Part shown: positions 49,620 to 60,054 of the stretch, in pieces
How the letters are laid out: every line of letters starts with the position of its first letter
Numbering within the stretch: the stretch's first letter is position 1
Source: Lepidostoma basale
Taxonomy: Eukaryota; Arthropoda; Insecta; Trichoptera; Lepidostomatidae
Length of the DNA stretch: 64,000 bases
Assembly: GCA_022606425.2 (NCBI GenBank)
Contig: JAHDVF020000507.1
Span: 372,001 to 436,000, forward strand
Direction: 5' to 3'
Program-made: the position numbers and the translations under genes
The notes under the pieces: model-generated
What the model was told of the DNA's origin: nothing
The model's database searches: none
Seen by the model: only the letters and a program-made list of their open reading frames with translations

Positions 49620-49726
49620 AATTAAATAACTTTGTTTTTTGTATCACAATTGTATTTTATTTTGCGCGACAGCTGTTTCATCAACCCATGTTGACATCAT
49701 CAGGTATATTATTGTAACACCCGACA
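49620..49726 (-). mobile_element. P1 repeat arm
   Basis: AAAACTAATATTG..ATAACTTTG then GTATCACAATTGTATTTTAT and the motif at 49668-49703. Directly abuts SINE-T. Confidence 0.5.
49668..49703 (-). ncRNA. Hammerhead-like motif, P1 family
   Basis: Minus: CTGATGA, T, stem GTCAAC / GTTGAT (6 bp, one G-U) with loop ATGG, GAAA, CAGCTG, TC. Both stem arms differ from 43548 yet still pair, a compensatory difference. Confidence 0.45.
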
Positions 49727-49960
49727 CTGGACGACGTGGCAGAGTGGCAACAGCTATGATAGCCACACTAAATATCCCGGGTTCGATTCCCGGAGATCAC
49801 AGTATAAAAAAAACACGCTGTCTTCAGTCTAGATAAATTCATGTGACAATAAAAATGGCGATAGACTAGCTACAAATCAGATTTAATGAGAATCCATAGC
49901 TTAAAAATTGTCTACAGTAATTGGGTTCAAATAAGTTGTGGTACATAAACATATAGAAAG
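49727..49960 (+). mobile_element. SINE-T copy
   Basis: GACGTGGCAGAGTGGCAACA, GGGTTCGATTCCCGG, CACGCTGTCTTCAGTCTAG, GTAATTGGGTTCAAATAAG. Confidence 0.75.
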
Positions 49961-50017
49961 CAACGGAAACTTAAACATTAAAAAAAATCTCAAGTTTTAT
50001 CCCAAGAAGCAAATATT

Positions 50018-50345
50018 GACGACCTTAAGTGCATTGACTGCCACCCCGAAGGTTCCGGGTTCGATTCCCGTGACAATAAAATGGCGATAGATTGGCTACC
50101 TTTCACATGTTACGAGAATCACTATGATAGCTTTAATACCCTTTAAATCGAGGAAAACGTGGTACGATCAAATCATTCAAATATTGAATGACGGTCACGT
50201 GAGGAGTCGGAGAAATCGACATGCGTGCATGACAAGATGTATGAATGTAGAAAGCGAGAGAAGTATGTCAGGACAGAACAGTGTGGCGTTCCATTCTTTC
50301 TGCCTACCCCTCCGGGTAGACGGCGTGATGGTTAGTTAGTTAGTT
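50018..50345 (+). mobile_element. SINE-T fragment fused to LINE-A 3' end
   Basis: GACGACCTTAAGTGCATTGA, GGGTTCGATTCCCGTGACAA (body shortened), GCTTTAATACCCTTTAAATC, then without a gap GAGGAAAACGTGGTACGATC of LINE-A to GGTTAGTTAGTTAGTTAG. Confidence 0.7.
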
Positions 50346-50359
50346 AGTTTCTATCGATT

Positions 50360-50570
50360 TGGCGATGAGGTTCGCAACCCATCACACAGCGTCTCTCGCG
50401 ATGGTGAAAAGAGAAGGATGGAGTGCCGCATCGATTATAGTGTGGCAGTCCATTCTTTTAGACTACCCTTTCGGGGAGACGGCGTGATGGTTAGTTAGTT
50501 TTTTTTACATCGATTTGGCTCATGCTGTCATGATGTAAAGAGCGATTCAACAATATAATAATTATTGTAA
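50360..50570 (+). mobile_element. SINE-S 3' end followed by SINE-T tail
   Basis: TTTGGCGATGAGGTTCGCAA, GAGAAGGATGGAGTGCCGCA, GACGGCGTGATGGTTAGTTA, then ACATCGATTTGGCTCATGCT, GTAAAGAGCGATTCAACAAT. Confidence 0.65.
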
Positions 50571-50954
50571 TAAAAATATGTTAAAAGATTTTGCTTCAAA
50601 TCAATCTGTTAGATTGAAATTAAATATTGAGTATGAGGTACGAATATATCATAATTTTAGAATATTTGTTTATAAAATTGTTACATTTCTAAATAACTTA
50701 CCCAATGTCACAAAACCACAAAATCAAATTAGTTTTTTTCTAATATAATCTGTTTGTCAAGTATTGAGAACCAGACCGGACGAACGACCTACGCTAACTA
50801 AGACGGACGCCAGATTATTTTCAATTATATGTAGGTATACGAGTCGTACGAAGCTTCCAGTACTTCTAGTCTCTATTAAGATAAAGAGAAACGAACTCAG
50901 TAGCGTCACGTAAATATTTTTAGAATGACACATAAAACTACACGAAACACAATA

Positions 50955-51060
50955 ACAACAACAACAAACCATTACGCCGTTACTCCGCAGAGGCAGGCAG
51001 ATAGAATGGACCGCCACACTAGTCTATCCTGACACGCTTTTCTAGATTCCTCCACGTTAA
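50955..51060 (-). mobile_element. LINE-A2 3' end with (GTT)n tail
   Basis: AACAACAACAACAAACCATT, ACGCCGTTACTCCGCAGAGG, ACCGCCACACTAGTCTATCC. A2 copies carry (GTT)n, A1 copies (GTTA)n. Confidence 0.7.
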
Positions 51061-51177
51061 TTTCATTTATTTTAATAAAAATTACAAACATTACAGACAT
51101 ATTTCCAGATCGTTTGTAATTACATTATGAGAAATTAAAAGAGAAGCATAAAAAAATAAGCTTAAGAATTAGAAATA

Positions 51178-51545
51178 ATCATAACATTGATATTGCATCC
51201 CTGAGGCAACTCACACTATCACGAAATATGTCGACCTCCGAGGCGACCCGATTAAGCAATAAGATTGCCCTACCCACAGGCATAACCATTGGCAGGTTGG
51301 GTCTGCAGCGCGGCAAATAAAACATTCTGTGCTGTATTTGACGAAGGTAATTATCAGGGACAAACAGACCTACATCACTCAGGACATCCGAGTTCTGTAT
51401 ACGGTCGCCAATCAGCTGAAAGAAGTGAACTCCCAAGTGAATATTCCTCCTTCTCTCCAATGATTGGTAGCTTAGCATACCTAGCAAGAATTCATACAAC
51501 GAGTCATACACGCATGTCGATTCTTCCGACATCTAACATGACCAA
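51178..51545 (-). mobile_element. LINE-F C-terminus
   Basis: Minus: RNIHLGVHFFQLIGDRIQNS, DVLSDVGLFVPDNYLRQIQH, RMFYLPRCRPNLPMVMPVGR, SEVDIFRDSVSCLRDAISML. Near-intact C-terminal block of this Jockey/CR1-like family. The 3' noncoding tail is missing. Confidence 0.75.
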
Positions 51546-51689
51546 CCTTTAAAATTCGATTAATTTGGTAATGCCATGTTTTCCTTGGTCTACTCCGTAC
51601 TCCATTTACACCGTTAACGTATACTTTATTAACCATTTTTTCTCCAACCATGCGCTCTATATGTCAAAAATGAACAAAATTATAAAAGT

Positions 51690-51915
51690 ATCGCTGCGTT
51701 GGTTCGCACATACACGAAGAAAACAAATTAAACTGTAATAACATCGATTAATCAAATACTGAAAGGCGGCCATGTTCGAATTAGGAATAATCGATCGTGT
51801 CACGGTGTGTGAATGTAGAAGAGGCGCGAGAGTTATGTCAGGATAGAACAGTTTGGCGGTCAATCCTCTCTGCCTACACCTCCGGAGACACGGCGTGATG
51901 GTTAGTTAGTTAACA
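51690..51915 (+). mobile_element. LINE-A2 3' end
   Basis: ATCGATTAATCAAATACTGA, AAGGCGGCCATGTTCGAATT, GTTTGGCGGTCAATCCTCTC, ACGGCGTGATGGTTAGTTAG. Confidence 0.65.
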
Positions 51916-51949
51916 TCGTATTTATTGTTTCTTGAACAAAGATGTAAAA

Positions 51950-52440
51950 CTACATCATAAATAATTAATACGAATGAAAACGTCTGTGTTTTAGAAGTTT
52001 TATAGTGTATGGGATTGTCATATATCGCCTGTGTATTAATTTACATTTGATAATGCCATCAATAGACAGGCAAAACATTTTATTCCAATAATTTGTAATA
52101 AAGCTTTTAGAAAACAGACGTTTTCATTCGTATTGAGTGTATTTATTGTTTCTTGAACAATGATGTAAAACTCAATACGAATGAAAACGTCTGTTTTCAT
52201 AACGGGAATGGGAAAACATGTTTTTTAAACAATAATTTAAATCAATGGTATTAGAAATTATGATAAAATCTTCAATATGAATAGATAACAGCTCATTATT
52301 TATTGTTTCTTGTAAAACTCCATATTCAATAATTAATATGAATAAATACGTCTTTCTTCTAGGAGTTTTATGATATTTTATATTGAATCACATGTTTTGT
52401 CCTCCTAAGGCATTATCAAATTCGCCTCCAGTCGAACATT
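51950..52440. mobile_element. P5 repeats, several in both orientations
   Basis: AATACGAATGAAAACGTCTG (51967), inverted AACAGACGTTTTCATTCGTA (52111), again plus at 52175. Motif pieces GATAATGCCATCAATAGACA, GGCAAAACATTTTATT (52061-52100) and CATGTTTTGTCCTCCTAAGG (52390). Three or four P5 arms in about 450 bp. Confidence 0.55.
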
Positions 52441-53310
52441 AATAATATTGTTAACTGGAGTCACAGTAATCAAATGCAATTCAATGTCTCTAAGTGCGTT
52501 ATGCTGTCTTTTACTAGAGCATTTATTATAGATACACAATGAAAAACGAGCAACTAGCACATGTATCTACGATGAGAGATCTCGGGATCATCTATAAGAG
52601 TAGGCTGACTTTTCGTACACAAATCGAGAGGATTTGTGACATTGCACTGGGATGTTGGGCTTCATCGTTCGGACCAGAAGAGTTTTCAGAGATCCCAATG
52701 TGTTCAGAGTCCTATAGAGATCTATAGAACGCGTTGGTTCCGAGCAGACTCGAAAGTGGTTCTGTGATGTGGAGTCCTCACGAGGCGAGATATTCCGTTA
52801 TGCTAGAAAGGGTTCAGAAAAAAATTCTGAGGTATCTCTACATGAGGAAATATGGTAGTTATCCGTGGCTCTATCCCACAGCATTTATTTTGGGAATGCT
52901 CGGAACCAATTCTCTGCAGATTTGAAGAGATTTTTAAGATTAATCAGGGGATATTTCGAGAACTCGGCCGTGCTAAAGGATGTTGGTCCGACAGGGACAG
53001 CACAGATTGACTTACCTACCAGCCGCCAGAACCAATCTGCCTCTGGTGACACCGATGGGAAGAGCAAACGCGGTATCCCCGGAGATTGACGTCTTTCATA
53101 TTAGTTGAAGGTACATTCAGGGGACAAATACTCTCGACTTTAGAAAGTATCTTGTCTTCCTAATATCAAACAATCTCTAATACGTTCCTGGTATTATGTT
53201 GTATGTGTATAATATTTTATCTGTACTCGATAATAGATGCTTTAACAGTTTATGCTGTTTGTAATATATTTTGAGTAAATAAACTTATTTGATTTGATTA
53301 AAATAAATTG
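52440..53310 (+). mobile_element. LINE-F, RT C-terminal part with tail
   Basis: VTVIKCNSMSLSALCCLLLE-like start, MKNEQLAHVSTMRDLGIIYK, SRLTFRTQIERICDIALGCW, SRLESGSVMWSPHEARYSVM, LERVQKKILRYLYMRKYGSY. Then shifted to the FFENS..VPDGYLRQ region and the TTTTGAGTAAATAAACTTAT, TTGATTTGAT tail. The order MRDLGI..S.LESGSVMWSPH..ERVQK is typical of Jockey/CR1-clade reverse transcriptases. Confidence 0.8.
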
Positions 53311-53324
53311 TGTTATTATAACTT

Positions 53325-53420
53325 ACTTAATTACTTAGATAGCCGTTGTCGTCCACTGCTGGACATAGGCCTCCCCCATACTTCTCTACATTCCTGTCTT
53401 GTGCCTTTCGCATCCGTATT
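53325..53420 (-). mobile_element. RTE-like LINE 3' end
   Basis: CCGTTGTCGTCCACTGCTGG, ACATAGGCCTCCCC: the ..AYVQQWTTT..-like end of many insect RTE copies read on minus. Confidence 0.45.
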
Positions 53421-53659
53421 ATAAGAGTGTTCCATATTAAACAGTTATTAGTCACCCTATATGCTAAGCGTCCATATTATAATGAATGTTTTTTTTTCAA
53501 TGATCCATAAACATTGTATGACTCAATGTTTTCATATATGTATATAATTAATGAACAGTATTTGTTTACGGAATGACTATAATAATAATAAACGAATTAA
53601 TCATTGGATAAAACTAGAATAAATGCAGTAGAAATGAAATCTCTTTGACGAATGTGCGG

Positions 53660-53915
53660 ATAGTTACAATACACCGTCATGTAGAGATACCTTATTTACA
53701 TTTTTTCTGAACCCTCTCCAGCATAACTCGTGAGGACTCCATATCACAGAACACTCTCGAGTCTGCTCCAAACCAATGAGTTGTATAGGACTCTAAGCAC
53801 ATTGTGATCTCTGAAAACCCTTCCAGTTCGAATAATGAAACCCAACACCATCAATGCATGACACAAATCCTCTCGATATAAGCACGAAAAGTCAGCCTGC
53901 TTTCATTAAATTATT
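53660..53915 (-). mobile_element. LINE-F RT fragment
   Basis: Minus: ESRLTFRAYIERICVMH, WFGADSRVFCDMESSRVMLE, RVQKKCK. Homologous to 52600-52830. Confidence 0.65.
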
Positions 53916-53989
53916 AAATGATTAAATTTGAAACACTCTTAAAGCGTATCAAATTTTATTTATATGAATTGGTCGTGACCGCGGTTTCG

Positions 53990-54515
53990 TGTTGAAGTAT
54001 CATAGTGTTTCGAAGGGGTAGGCAGAAATAATGGACTGCCACACTTCTCTTTCCTCATTTCTCTCGCTTCTTAAACATTCATACATCGCGTCATGCATGT
54101 GCGTCGATTTCTCTGACTCCTCACGAGGCCGCCATTCCATATTTGTTTTATTTGATCGTGCCACGTTTTCCTCGGTCTTCCTTTATTTATAGTTCCATTT
54201 TCATCGTTAACATATACTTTTTTTACCATTCTTTCTTCATTAATTCTTTCCATGTGTCTAAACCATCTTAATGATCCGTTCATTAGTTTGTTCATAATAC
54301 CATCATTCGCATCGCATTCACTTCTTATATATTATTTTCATTCGACACTCTATCATACACTGTTTTTCACACATTCGTCTAAGAGATCTCATTTCTACTG
54401 CATTTATTCTACTTTCATCCTTCTTTTGCAATTCCATCCTTCGATTCCAAACATAAGGGTTGGTACAATTCATTGTGCACTGCCATTTTAGCTTTTCAGC
54501 AATAATAAAAATAAG
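53990..54515 (-). mobile_element. LINE-A C-terminus
   Basis: Minus frame 54295-54071: MNKLMNGSLRWFRHMERINE, ERMVKKVYVNDENGTINKGR, PRKTWHDQIKQIWNGGLVRS. Upstream LMFGIEGWNCKRRMKVE. The 3' end stops at CCTACCCCTTCGAAAC. Confidence 0.75.
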
Positions 54516-54519
54516 ATTT

Positions 54520-55135
54520 TTTTTCCCACCGTTCGATGTTTTCTTTGTATTTAATTGTTCATATATTTACCTAAACATTATGTTCAAACCTTATTTTTCC
54601 TAATTGTATGTGACCCATCGATATTGAATTTCTATAAAGTATAATTGTTATTTTCCAATTAAGTTTTTTTTCCACTTTATTGTAATTGTCTTTCACTTTT
54701 GTTACCCTTTTCCCTTACCCTTTTCTATTAATGTCATTTGCTTCCCTGTTTATTTTTCCTAATTTTGTTTGACTCCTCGATATTGAATTTCTGGTGTTGC
54801 CTAATTACTGCTATATGCGATATGGGCTGTAGGGCCATCGAAGAAGACGAAGAAGAAAATTGTATTCTTATTTAATTTTTGAAATATCATGTTCAAATAT
54901 TTTCCTAAATATTATGATTCCAAATGAATCACAAAGAAACTACTAAATAAGTTTGGGAATCTGTGGTTTAAACGGTGTATCTCTAAATGGGATGCACTTT
55001 GGATCAATTGTGCGTCGACTTCTTGCTCAATAGGAGACATTCATTCAATTAGTTACATATAAGACATATTTGATTCGTACACGGTCCGTACATCCTTGCT
55101 ATATCCACGAAGATAAATTATTAATGGAGTTTTAG
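54520..55135. other. AT-rich DNA with a LINE-D tail
   Basis: 54818-54855: GCGATATGGGCTGTAGGGCC, ATCGAAGAAGACGAAGAAG equals the 3' end of LINE-D at 29170 and 57770. Otherwise nothing recognised. Confidence 0.5.
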
Positions 55136-55137
55136 TA

Positions 55138-55750
55138 CCAACCCTGATGTATGGAAGTGAATAATGAAACTGGTAGAGTAGTGTACTCATGGGAATACTT
55201 GAAATTGGAGAGGGTTCAGAAAAGATCTCTGAGATATCTCTACACGAGGGAGTTTGGTAGCTATCCGTGGCTTTATCCCACTGCATTCCTCTTGGGCATG
55301 CTGGGGACCAACAGTTTGCAGATTACAAGAAATAGGTGCACATTTACCCATTTCTTCAGACTTATAAGGGGATTCTTTGAGAACTCCGTTGGAGGCTATC
55401 CATCTCTATGTTCCAGATGGTTATCTTCGACAGCGTCAACACATACTGTTTTATCTCCCAGCATGCAAAGCCAACCTGCAACTGGTGATGCCGGTGGGGA
55501 GAGCAATCAAACTGCTGGATATGATCGCTTCGGAGATCGAAGTCTTTAATATTCGTGAAAGTACGTTCAGAAGACAAATACTCTTGACTTTGGAGAGTAT
55601 TATATATTTTTAATGTCGAACCATTTTTCATGCGTTCCTGGTATTATTTATATATATTTTTTATGTTATACCTGTTCTCAATAGATGCCTTAAATTATAA
55701 TTGTTGTTTGTAATATCTTTTGAGAAAATAAACTGATTTGATTTGATAAG
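55138..55750 (+). mobile_element. LINE-F C-terminus and complete 3' tail
   Basis: [93 protein letters not shown]. Then CATGCGTTCCTGGTATTATT, TTTTGAGAAAATAAACTGAT, TTGATTTGAT. The best 3' end of LINE-F. Two frameshifts. Confidence 0.8.
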
Positions 55751-55899
55751 AAAAATAAAATTAACAAATATGTAAAACCCATAAGCACCTCCTGATTAGG
55801 GTGCTGCTTCTCAATTTACGATGCAGAGTTTCTGTGTCACTCGTTATACGAAATTTTTTTCACAATCTGTTTTGCTCGTTAGGCGTATTAATCGTATTG

Positions 55900-56115
55900 A
55901 GAGGTGCTCATTATGAGAGGTTTTCGTTATGAGAGGTGCACGTCATGAGAGGTGCTCGTTATGAGAGGTGCTCGTCTCTCATGTGCTCGTTATGAGAGGT
56001 GCACGTCATGAGAGGTGCTCGTCTCTCAGGTGCTCGTTATGAGAGGTGCTAGTTATGAGATGTGCTCGTTATGAGAGGTGCCCGTTATGAGAGGTGCTCG
56101 TAATGAGTGGTTCCA
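55900..56115. repeat. ~16-bp tandem repeat (GAGAGGTGCTCGTTAT)n
   Basis: About twelve units with TGCACGTC and TGCTAGTT variants between 55908 and 56110. Confidence 0.9.
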
Positions 56116-56509
56116 CTGTAGTTCTTCTAAATCGACGACTTAAATGTATTGTATTTGTATCAGTAATGTCTTTATGGATAAAAAAAAATACAAAGAAAAA
56201 AATAAATTGAAGATCAAATGGTAAATATATTATGAGAAATGTTTACTTCTGAGTATTCTTTTAACGTCATGAATGTAGATATAAAATATTTTATTAACGT
56301 TTTTTTGTCGGTTTGTTTGCGTAAAACAAAGACTCGCCGTACCTAATAAAAACAATGTGTATTTTTATCTAAAAATTTGAGATAAAACGAAAATTATATT
56401 TATGTCGACGGTGATTATGCAGATCGCGAATTCGAGATGTAAATTCCCTGGCGTAAATTCTAAAGGGGGGTATCTCATTTATAATCGTGGCGGCATCCCT
56501 TATTAGACG

Positions 56510-56665
56510 AAGACTTTCGTGGCAGAGCGGCGACAGCTATAACTGTCACACCAGAGATTCCGGGTTCGATTCGAGTCACCTGATGATGACAATTAAGTAA
56601 TAGGGGTTGGCGAAACTGCTGTCCCGACAATTCATTAAAATAAGTCGTGATGTAATAACAGTGTT
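56510..56665 (+). mobile_element. SINE-T head joined to a P1 arm
   Basis: GAAGACTTTCGTGGCAGAGC, GGGTTCGATTCGA, then CACCTGATGATGACAATTAA, GGGGTTGGCGAAACTGCTGT. Junction at about 56577. Confidence 0.55.
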
Positions 56666-57175
56666 ATAAATTTAAACTGAAGGATGAAAGTAGAATAAAT
56701 GCAGTAGAAATGAGATCTCTTAGACGAATGTATGGATACTCTGTGTATGATAGAGTGTCAAATGAAAATATAAGAAGTGAATGCGGTGCGAATGATGGTG
56801 TTATAAACAAAATAATGAAAGGATCATTAAGATGGTTTAGATATGTTTATATGATACTAGATGGTATAGATACTTTCTTAATTCATTCTATCCATACAAA
56901 TTGATAGAATGAATTAAGAAAGAATGGTAAAAAAAATATACGTAATGATGTTAATGGAACCAGAAATAAGGGAAGACCGAGGAAAATGTGGTACGATCAA
57001 ATCAATCAAATATTGAATGTCGGCCACGTGAGGAGTCAGAGAAATCGACGCGCGTGCATGACGCGATGTATGAATGTTGAAGAAGCGAGAGAAATATTAA
57101 AGCAGTCCATTCTTTCTGCCTACCCCTTCGGGGAGACGGCGTGATGGTAAGTTAGTTAGTTAGTTAAATTTAAAC
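56665..57175 (+). mobile_element. LINE-A C-terminus with tail
   Basis: EMRSLRRMYGYSVYDRVSNE, SECGANDGVINKIMKGSLRW, then a 60-bp insertion-like stretch around the inverted pair GAATTAAGAAAGAATGG / TTTCTTAATTCATTC. GRPRKMWYDQINQILNVGHV. GGAGACGGCGTGATGG, (TTAG)4. Confidence 0.75.
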
Positions 57176-57177
57176 AA

Positions 57178-57250
57178 TGAAAAAAACAGAAGATGGCAGC
57201 GAGCTGTCGAAACCGATCGAAGACACAAACATTAGTGGATTTTAACTAAA
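57178..57250 (+). mobile_element. P3 repeat arm
   Basis: CAGAAGA, TGGCAGCGAGCTGTC, GAAACCGATC. GGCAG / CTGTC pairs. Related arms at 59345-59470 (CAGATGAAAGCAGCGAGCTG, CCGAAACCAGTC). Confidence 0.4.
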
Positions 57251-57311
57251 TATACATTTAAATTTTTTTTTTTAATTTTGTTATTTTCATTATTTACTAT
57301 GAAATTCTATC

Positions 57312-57800
57312 ATGAAATTTCAAATAATAACATTCTTATTCTTTTTCTTTCTTATTGTGATCTGTTCTGATGGGTGTGAGGCGTGGACAAGGACAGCGAA
57401 ATCCGCAGAGCGACTAGATACGTTTGAGAGAAGGGTGCTGCGCAGAATTCTGGGACCTGTGAATGACGGTGAAGGCTGGAGAGTGCGGCATAATGACGAG
57501 CTGTTCTATATATACAAAGCTCCCAGTCTCTCCACACAGGTCAGACTGAATAGACTGAGATGGGCCGGTCACGTGCAGAGGTCATCGCGAACCCCAAAAA
57601 GATTGCTGGAGTGGCACCCAGGTGGTAGAAGACCAATTGGACAACCAAGGCTGCGATGGGAGGATGAAGTTGGGAGATATGGGGCAAAATTGTTACGAGT
57701 GTCAAATTGGAGGGTCGAAGCGGAGGACAGGAGGAGTTGGAGGCGAAGAATACTGGAGGCTTAGGCTCGATATGGGCTGTAGGGCCATGATGTGATCTGT
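57312..57800 (+). mobile_element. LINE-D C-terminus, best copy
   Basis: Frame to 57764: CEAWTRTAKSAERLDTFERR, VLRRILGPVNDGEGWRVRHN, RLNRLRWAGHVQRSSRTPKR, LLEWHPGGRRPIGQPRLRWE, EDRRSWRRRILEA, TAG, then GATATGGGCTGTAGGGCCAT. It shows the block missing from 28855-29215. Confidence 0.8.
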
Positions 57801-57960
57801 TTTCTAGAGTGTTGCTCCTTCTAGGAAGTAGACTCCCGGCTATCTTTCCATCTTTTAGGAGGTCTTCCAAGAGGATGAGTGATGAGGATATTATAAGATG
57901 GAGCGGACAGCGAAGAAGACACCCTTCTTCGCTATCTGTTCCATCTTATAATATCCTCAC
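57780..57960. other. Inverted repeat from LINE-E relative
   Basis: GAGGATATTATAAGATGGAG, CGGACAGCGAAGAAGA faces TCTTCGCTATCTGTTCCATC, TTATAATATCCTC: a near-perfect 35-bp palindrome at 57887-57959. Confidence 0.7.
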
Positions 57961-58250
57961 AAGACCTTTTTGAAAATTCGACGAGTGTGCATGTTACGAT
58001 GTATGAATGTAGAAGATGCTGAGAGGTATGTCAGGACGGAGCAGTATGGCGGTCCATCATCTCTGCTTATCTCATATTAAAACATGTTAGAACTAGAAGA
58101 ACAAGTGAGGAGTCATAGAAATCGACGAGTGGCATGACACGATGTACGAATATTGAGAAAACGATAGAAGTATGTCAGGAAAGGACAGTATGGTGGTCCA
58201 TTTATTCTGCCCACACCTTCGGGGAGACTGGTTCGTTAGTTAGTAAGTTT
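57960..58250 (+). mobile_element. Two LINE-A 3' ends in tandem
   Basis: 57960-58075 (A2-like: GACGAGTGTGCATGTTACGA, CAGTATGGCGGTCCATCATC) then 58085-58250 (GAGGAGTCATAGAAATCGAC, CGGGGAGACTGGTTCGTTAG). Confidence 0.65.
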
Positions 58251-58254
58251 ATAA

Positions 58255-58540
58255 ACCTAAAAATATTTTGTGGTATATCAACGTAATAAGGTAAAAAGAA
58301 TATTATGTTCCCCTACAAAAGCTGAAATTAATTGAAATTGATGTGCCTAAAACTTTTTTCATATTTTTTTCGCAATTAATTAAGGGCAGTTCATTAATGA
58401 CCCGCCGTGGTAAAAACACGGGGCGGAGATACATATTAATTACAAATCTATTTACGTCAAAGTTATTGGAATAACATTTAAAAACAAAATCTAAAAGAGA
58501 TGAAATCATTATTTTTTCAGAAAATAGAATATTTATAAAC
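58255..58540. other. No recognisable feature
   Basis: AT-rich. GTTCATTAATGACCCGCCGT and AAACACGGGGCGGAGATAC not assigned. Confidence 0.4.
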
Positions 58541-59340
58541 AAAAACCTATCCAAAAAAGCTAGAATGGCAGTGCGCAATGGTGTTCTTCTACCGACGCTT
58601 ATGTATGGAAACGAAGCATGTAACTGGCAAAAGAAGGACGAAAGATGACGACCTTCGTGGCAGAGTGGTTACGAGCTCTGACTTCCATGCCGAAGGTCCT
58701 GGGTTCGATTCCCGGCGATGGCAGTGTGATTGTCACACTGTCTTTGGTCTGGTGTAGAATTCACGTGACAATAAAATGGTGATAGATTGGCTACCTATCA
58801 CATGTCACGAGAATCAATATAATAGCTAAAAAATACAAATTGTATAAAGTAATTGGGTCCAAACAACCTGTTGTATACATAAAGAAGAAAAAAAAAAAGT
58901 TGAATAAATGCAATATAAATGAGATCTCTTAGACGAATGTGTGGATACTCTGTGTATGATAGAGTGTCGAATGAAATTATAAGAATTAAAGGCGGTGCGA
59001 ATGATGGTGTAATGAACAAAATAATGAATGGATCATTAAGATGGTTTGAACATATGGAAAAAATGAAAGAAGAAAGAATGGTAAAAAAAATATATGTTAA
59101 CGATTTAAATGGAACCAGAAATAGAGGAATGCCGAGGAAAACGTGACACGATCAAATCAATCAAATATTAAATGTCGGTCACGTGAGGAGTCGGAAGAAA
59201 TTGACGTACGTGCATGACAAGATGTATGAATGTTGAGGAAGCGAGAGAAATATGTCAGTGAAGAAAATTGTGGCAGTACATTCTTTCTGCCTACCTCTTC
59301 GGGGAGACGGCGTGATGGTTAGTTAGTTAGTTAGTTATAT
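58540..59340 (+). mobile_element. LINE-A copy split by SINE-T
   Basis: 58540-58643 (NKNLSKKARMAVRNGVLLPT, LMYGNEACNWQKKDER) continues at 58900 ([51 protein letters not shown]) and ends GGAGACGGCGTGATGG, (TTAG)4. Confidence 0.85.
58645..58885 (+). mobile_element. SINE-T, best preserved copy, inside LINE-A
   Basis: GATGACGACCTTCGTGGCAG, AGTGGTTACGAGCTCTGACT (A box), GGGTTCGATTCCCGG (B box), GTGATTGTCACACTGTCTTT, GTGACAATAAAATGGTGATA, CTACCTATCACATGTCACGA. Left flank AAAGAAGGACGAAAG and right AAAGAAGAAAAAAAAAAG are probably the duplicated target. Confidence 0.85.
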
Positions 59341-59475
59341 AATGATTCGACCGGTTTCGGAAGCTCGTTTCCGTTTTCCGGGGATCACAGCGAGCTGCCG
59401 AATGACGCCAGATGAAAGCAGCGAGCTGCCGAAACCAGTCGAAGCCATAAATATAAGTGAAATTAACTAAATATG
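59341..59475. mobile_element. P3 inverted arms
   Basis: Minus arm GGAAACGAGCTTCCGAAACC and plus arm GAAAGCAGCGAGCTGCCGAA, ACCAGTCGAAGCC, with ATAAATATAAGTG. Confidence 0.45.
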
Positions 59476-60050
59476 CATCATTAAAAATAATAAATTAATG
59501 ACATGTTTTCAACATAATTTTAAATAACTATTTTCTAGCGCCCAATCAAGGGTTAAGAATTTTCCTCAGTAGCGTCGAGAGATGAGAAAAACCAGCCGCT
59601 GAAACACTGCCTCCGGCGTTGGCTTTACGTGACGCAAAAGGGTACACCAGGCGCCCTAATTTATGGTACAATTATTAATTTTAATGTTTATGCTTTCACG
59701 GAATTATATTAGGAGCAGAGGCAACAGGTTACACCCTGCCATCAACCTTAGGCGCTACGTACGTTGCGTTAAAAATGATTGCACGATAAATTAAGATGAT
59801 TTGACACTTGGAGTTTCAGAAACTGAGGAGAGAATTATTTCGTTTAATCAGAATTCTCCCGTTTTCCACTGTAATAATGATGTTAAACTCCTTATATAAA
59901 TCATTGTTTCTTTAATAACCATATTAAACTCTTCTTTTTCTTCTTCATATATTGAATTTATGCCGCTAGGACCTATTTGTGCAGAGTTTGCTGCCCAGCT
60001 ATCTTTCATCTCTTAGGGGGTCTTCCAGGAATCCTTCTTCCTTCTGGTTA
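59476..60050. other. Unassigned, partly GC-rich
   Basis: TAGCGTCGAGAGATGAGAAA, CACTGCCTCCGGCGTTGGCT, ACACCAGGCGCCCTAATTTA and, inverted in part, CATCAACCTTAGGCGC. At 59940-60050 a LINE-like minus end (GGTCTTCCAGGAATCC). Confidence 0.35.
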
Positions 60051-60054
60051 TCAA

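Noticed and set aside
58645..58720. Functional tRNA gene
   Set aside because: A and B boxes are present but the acceptor and anticodon stems do not close, and the sequence recurs with a fixed 3' body, so it is a SINE head.
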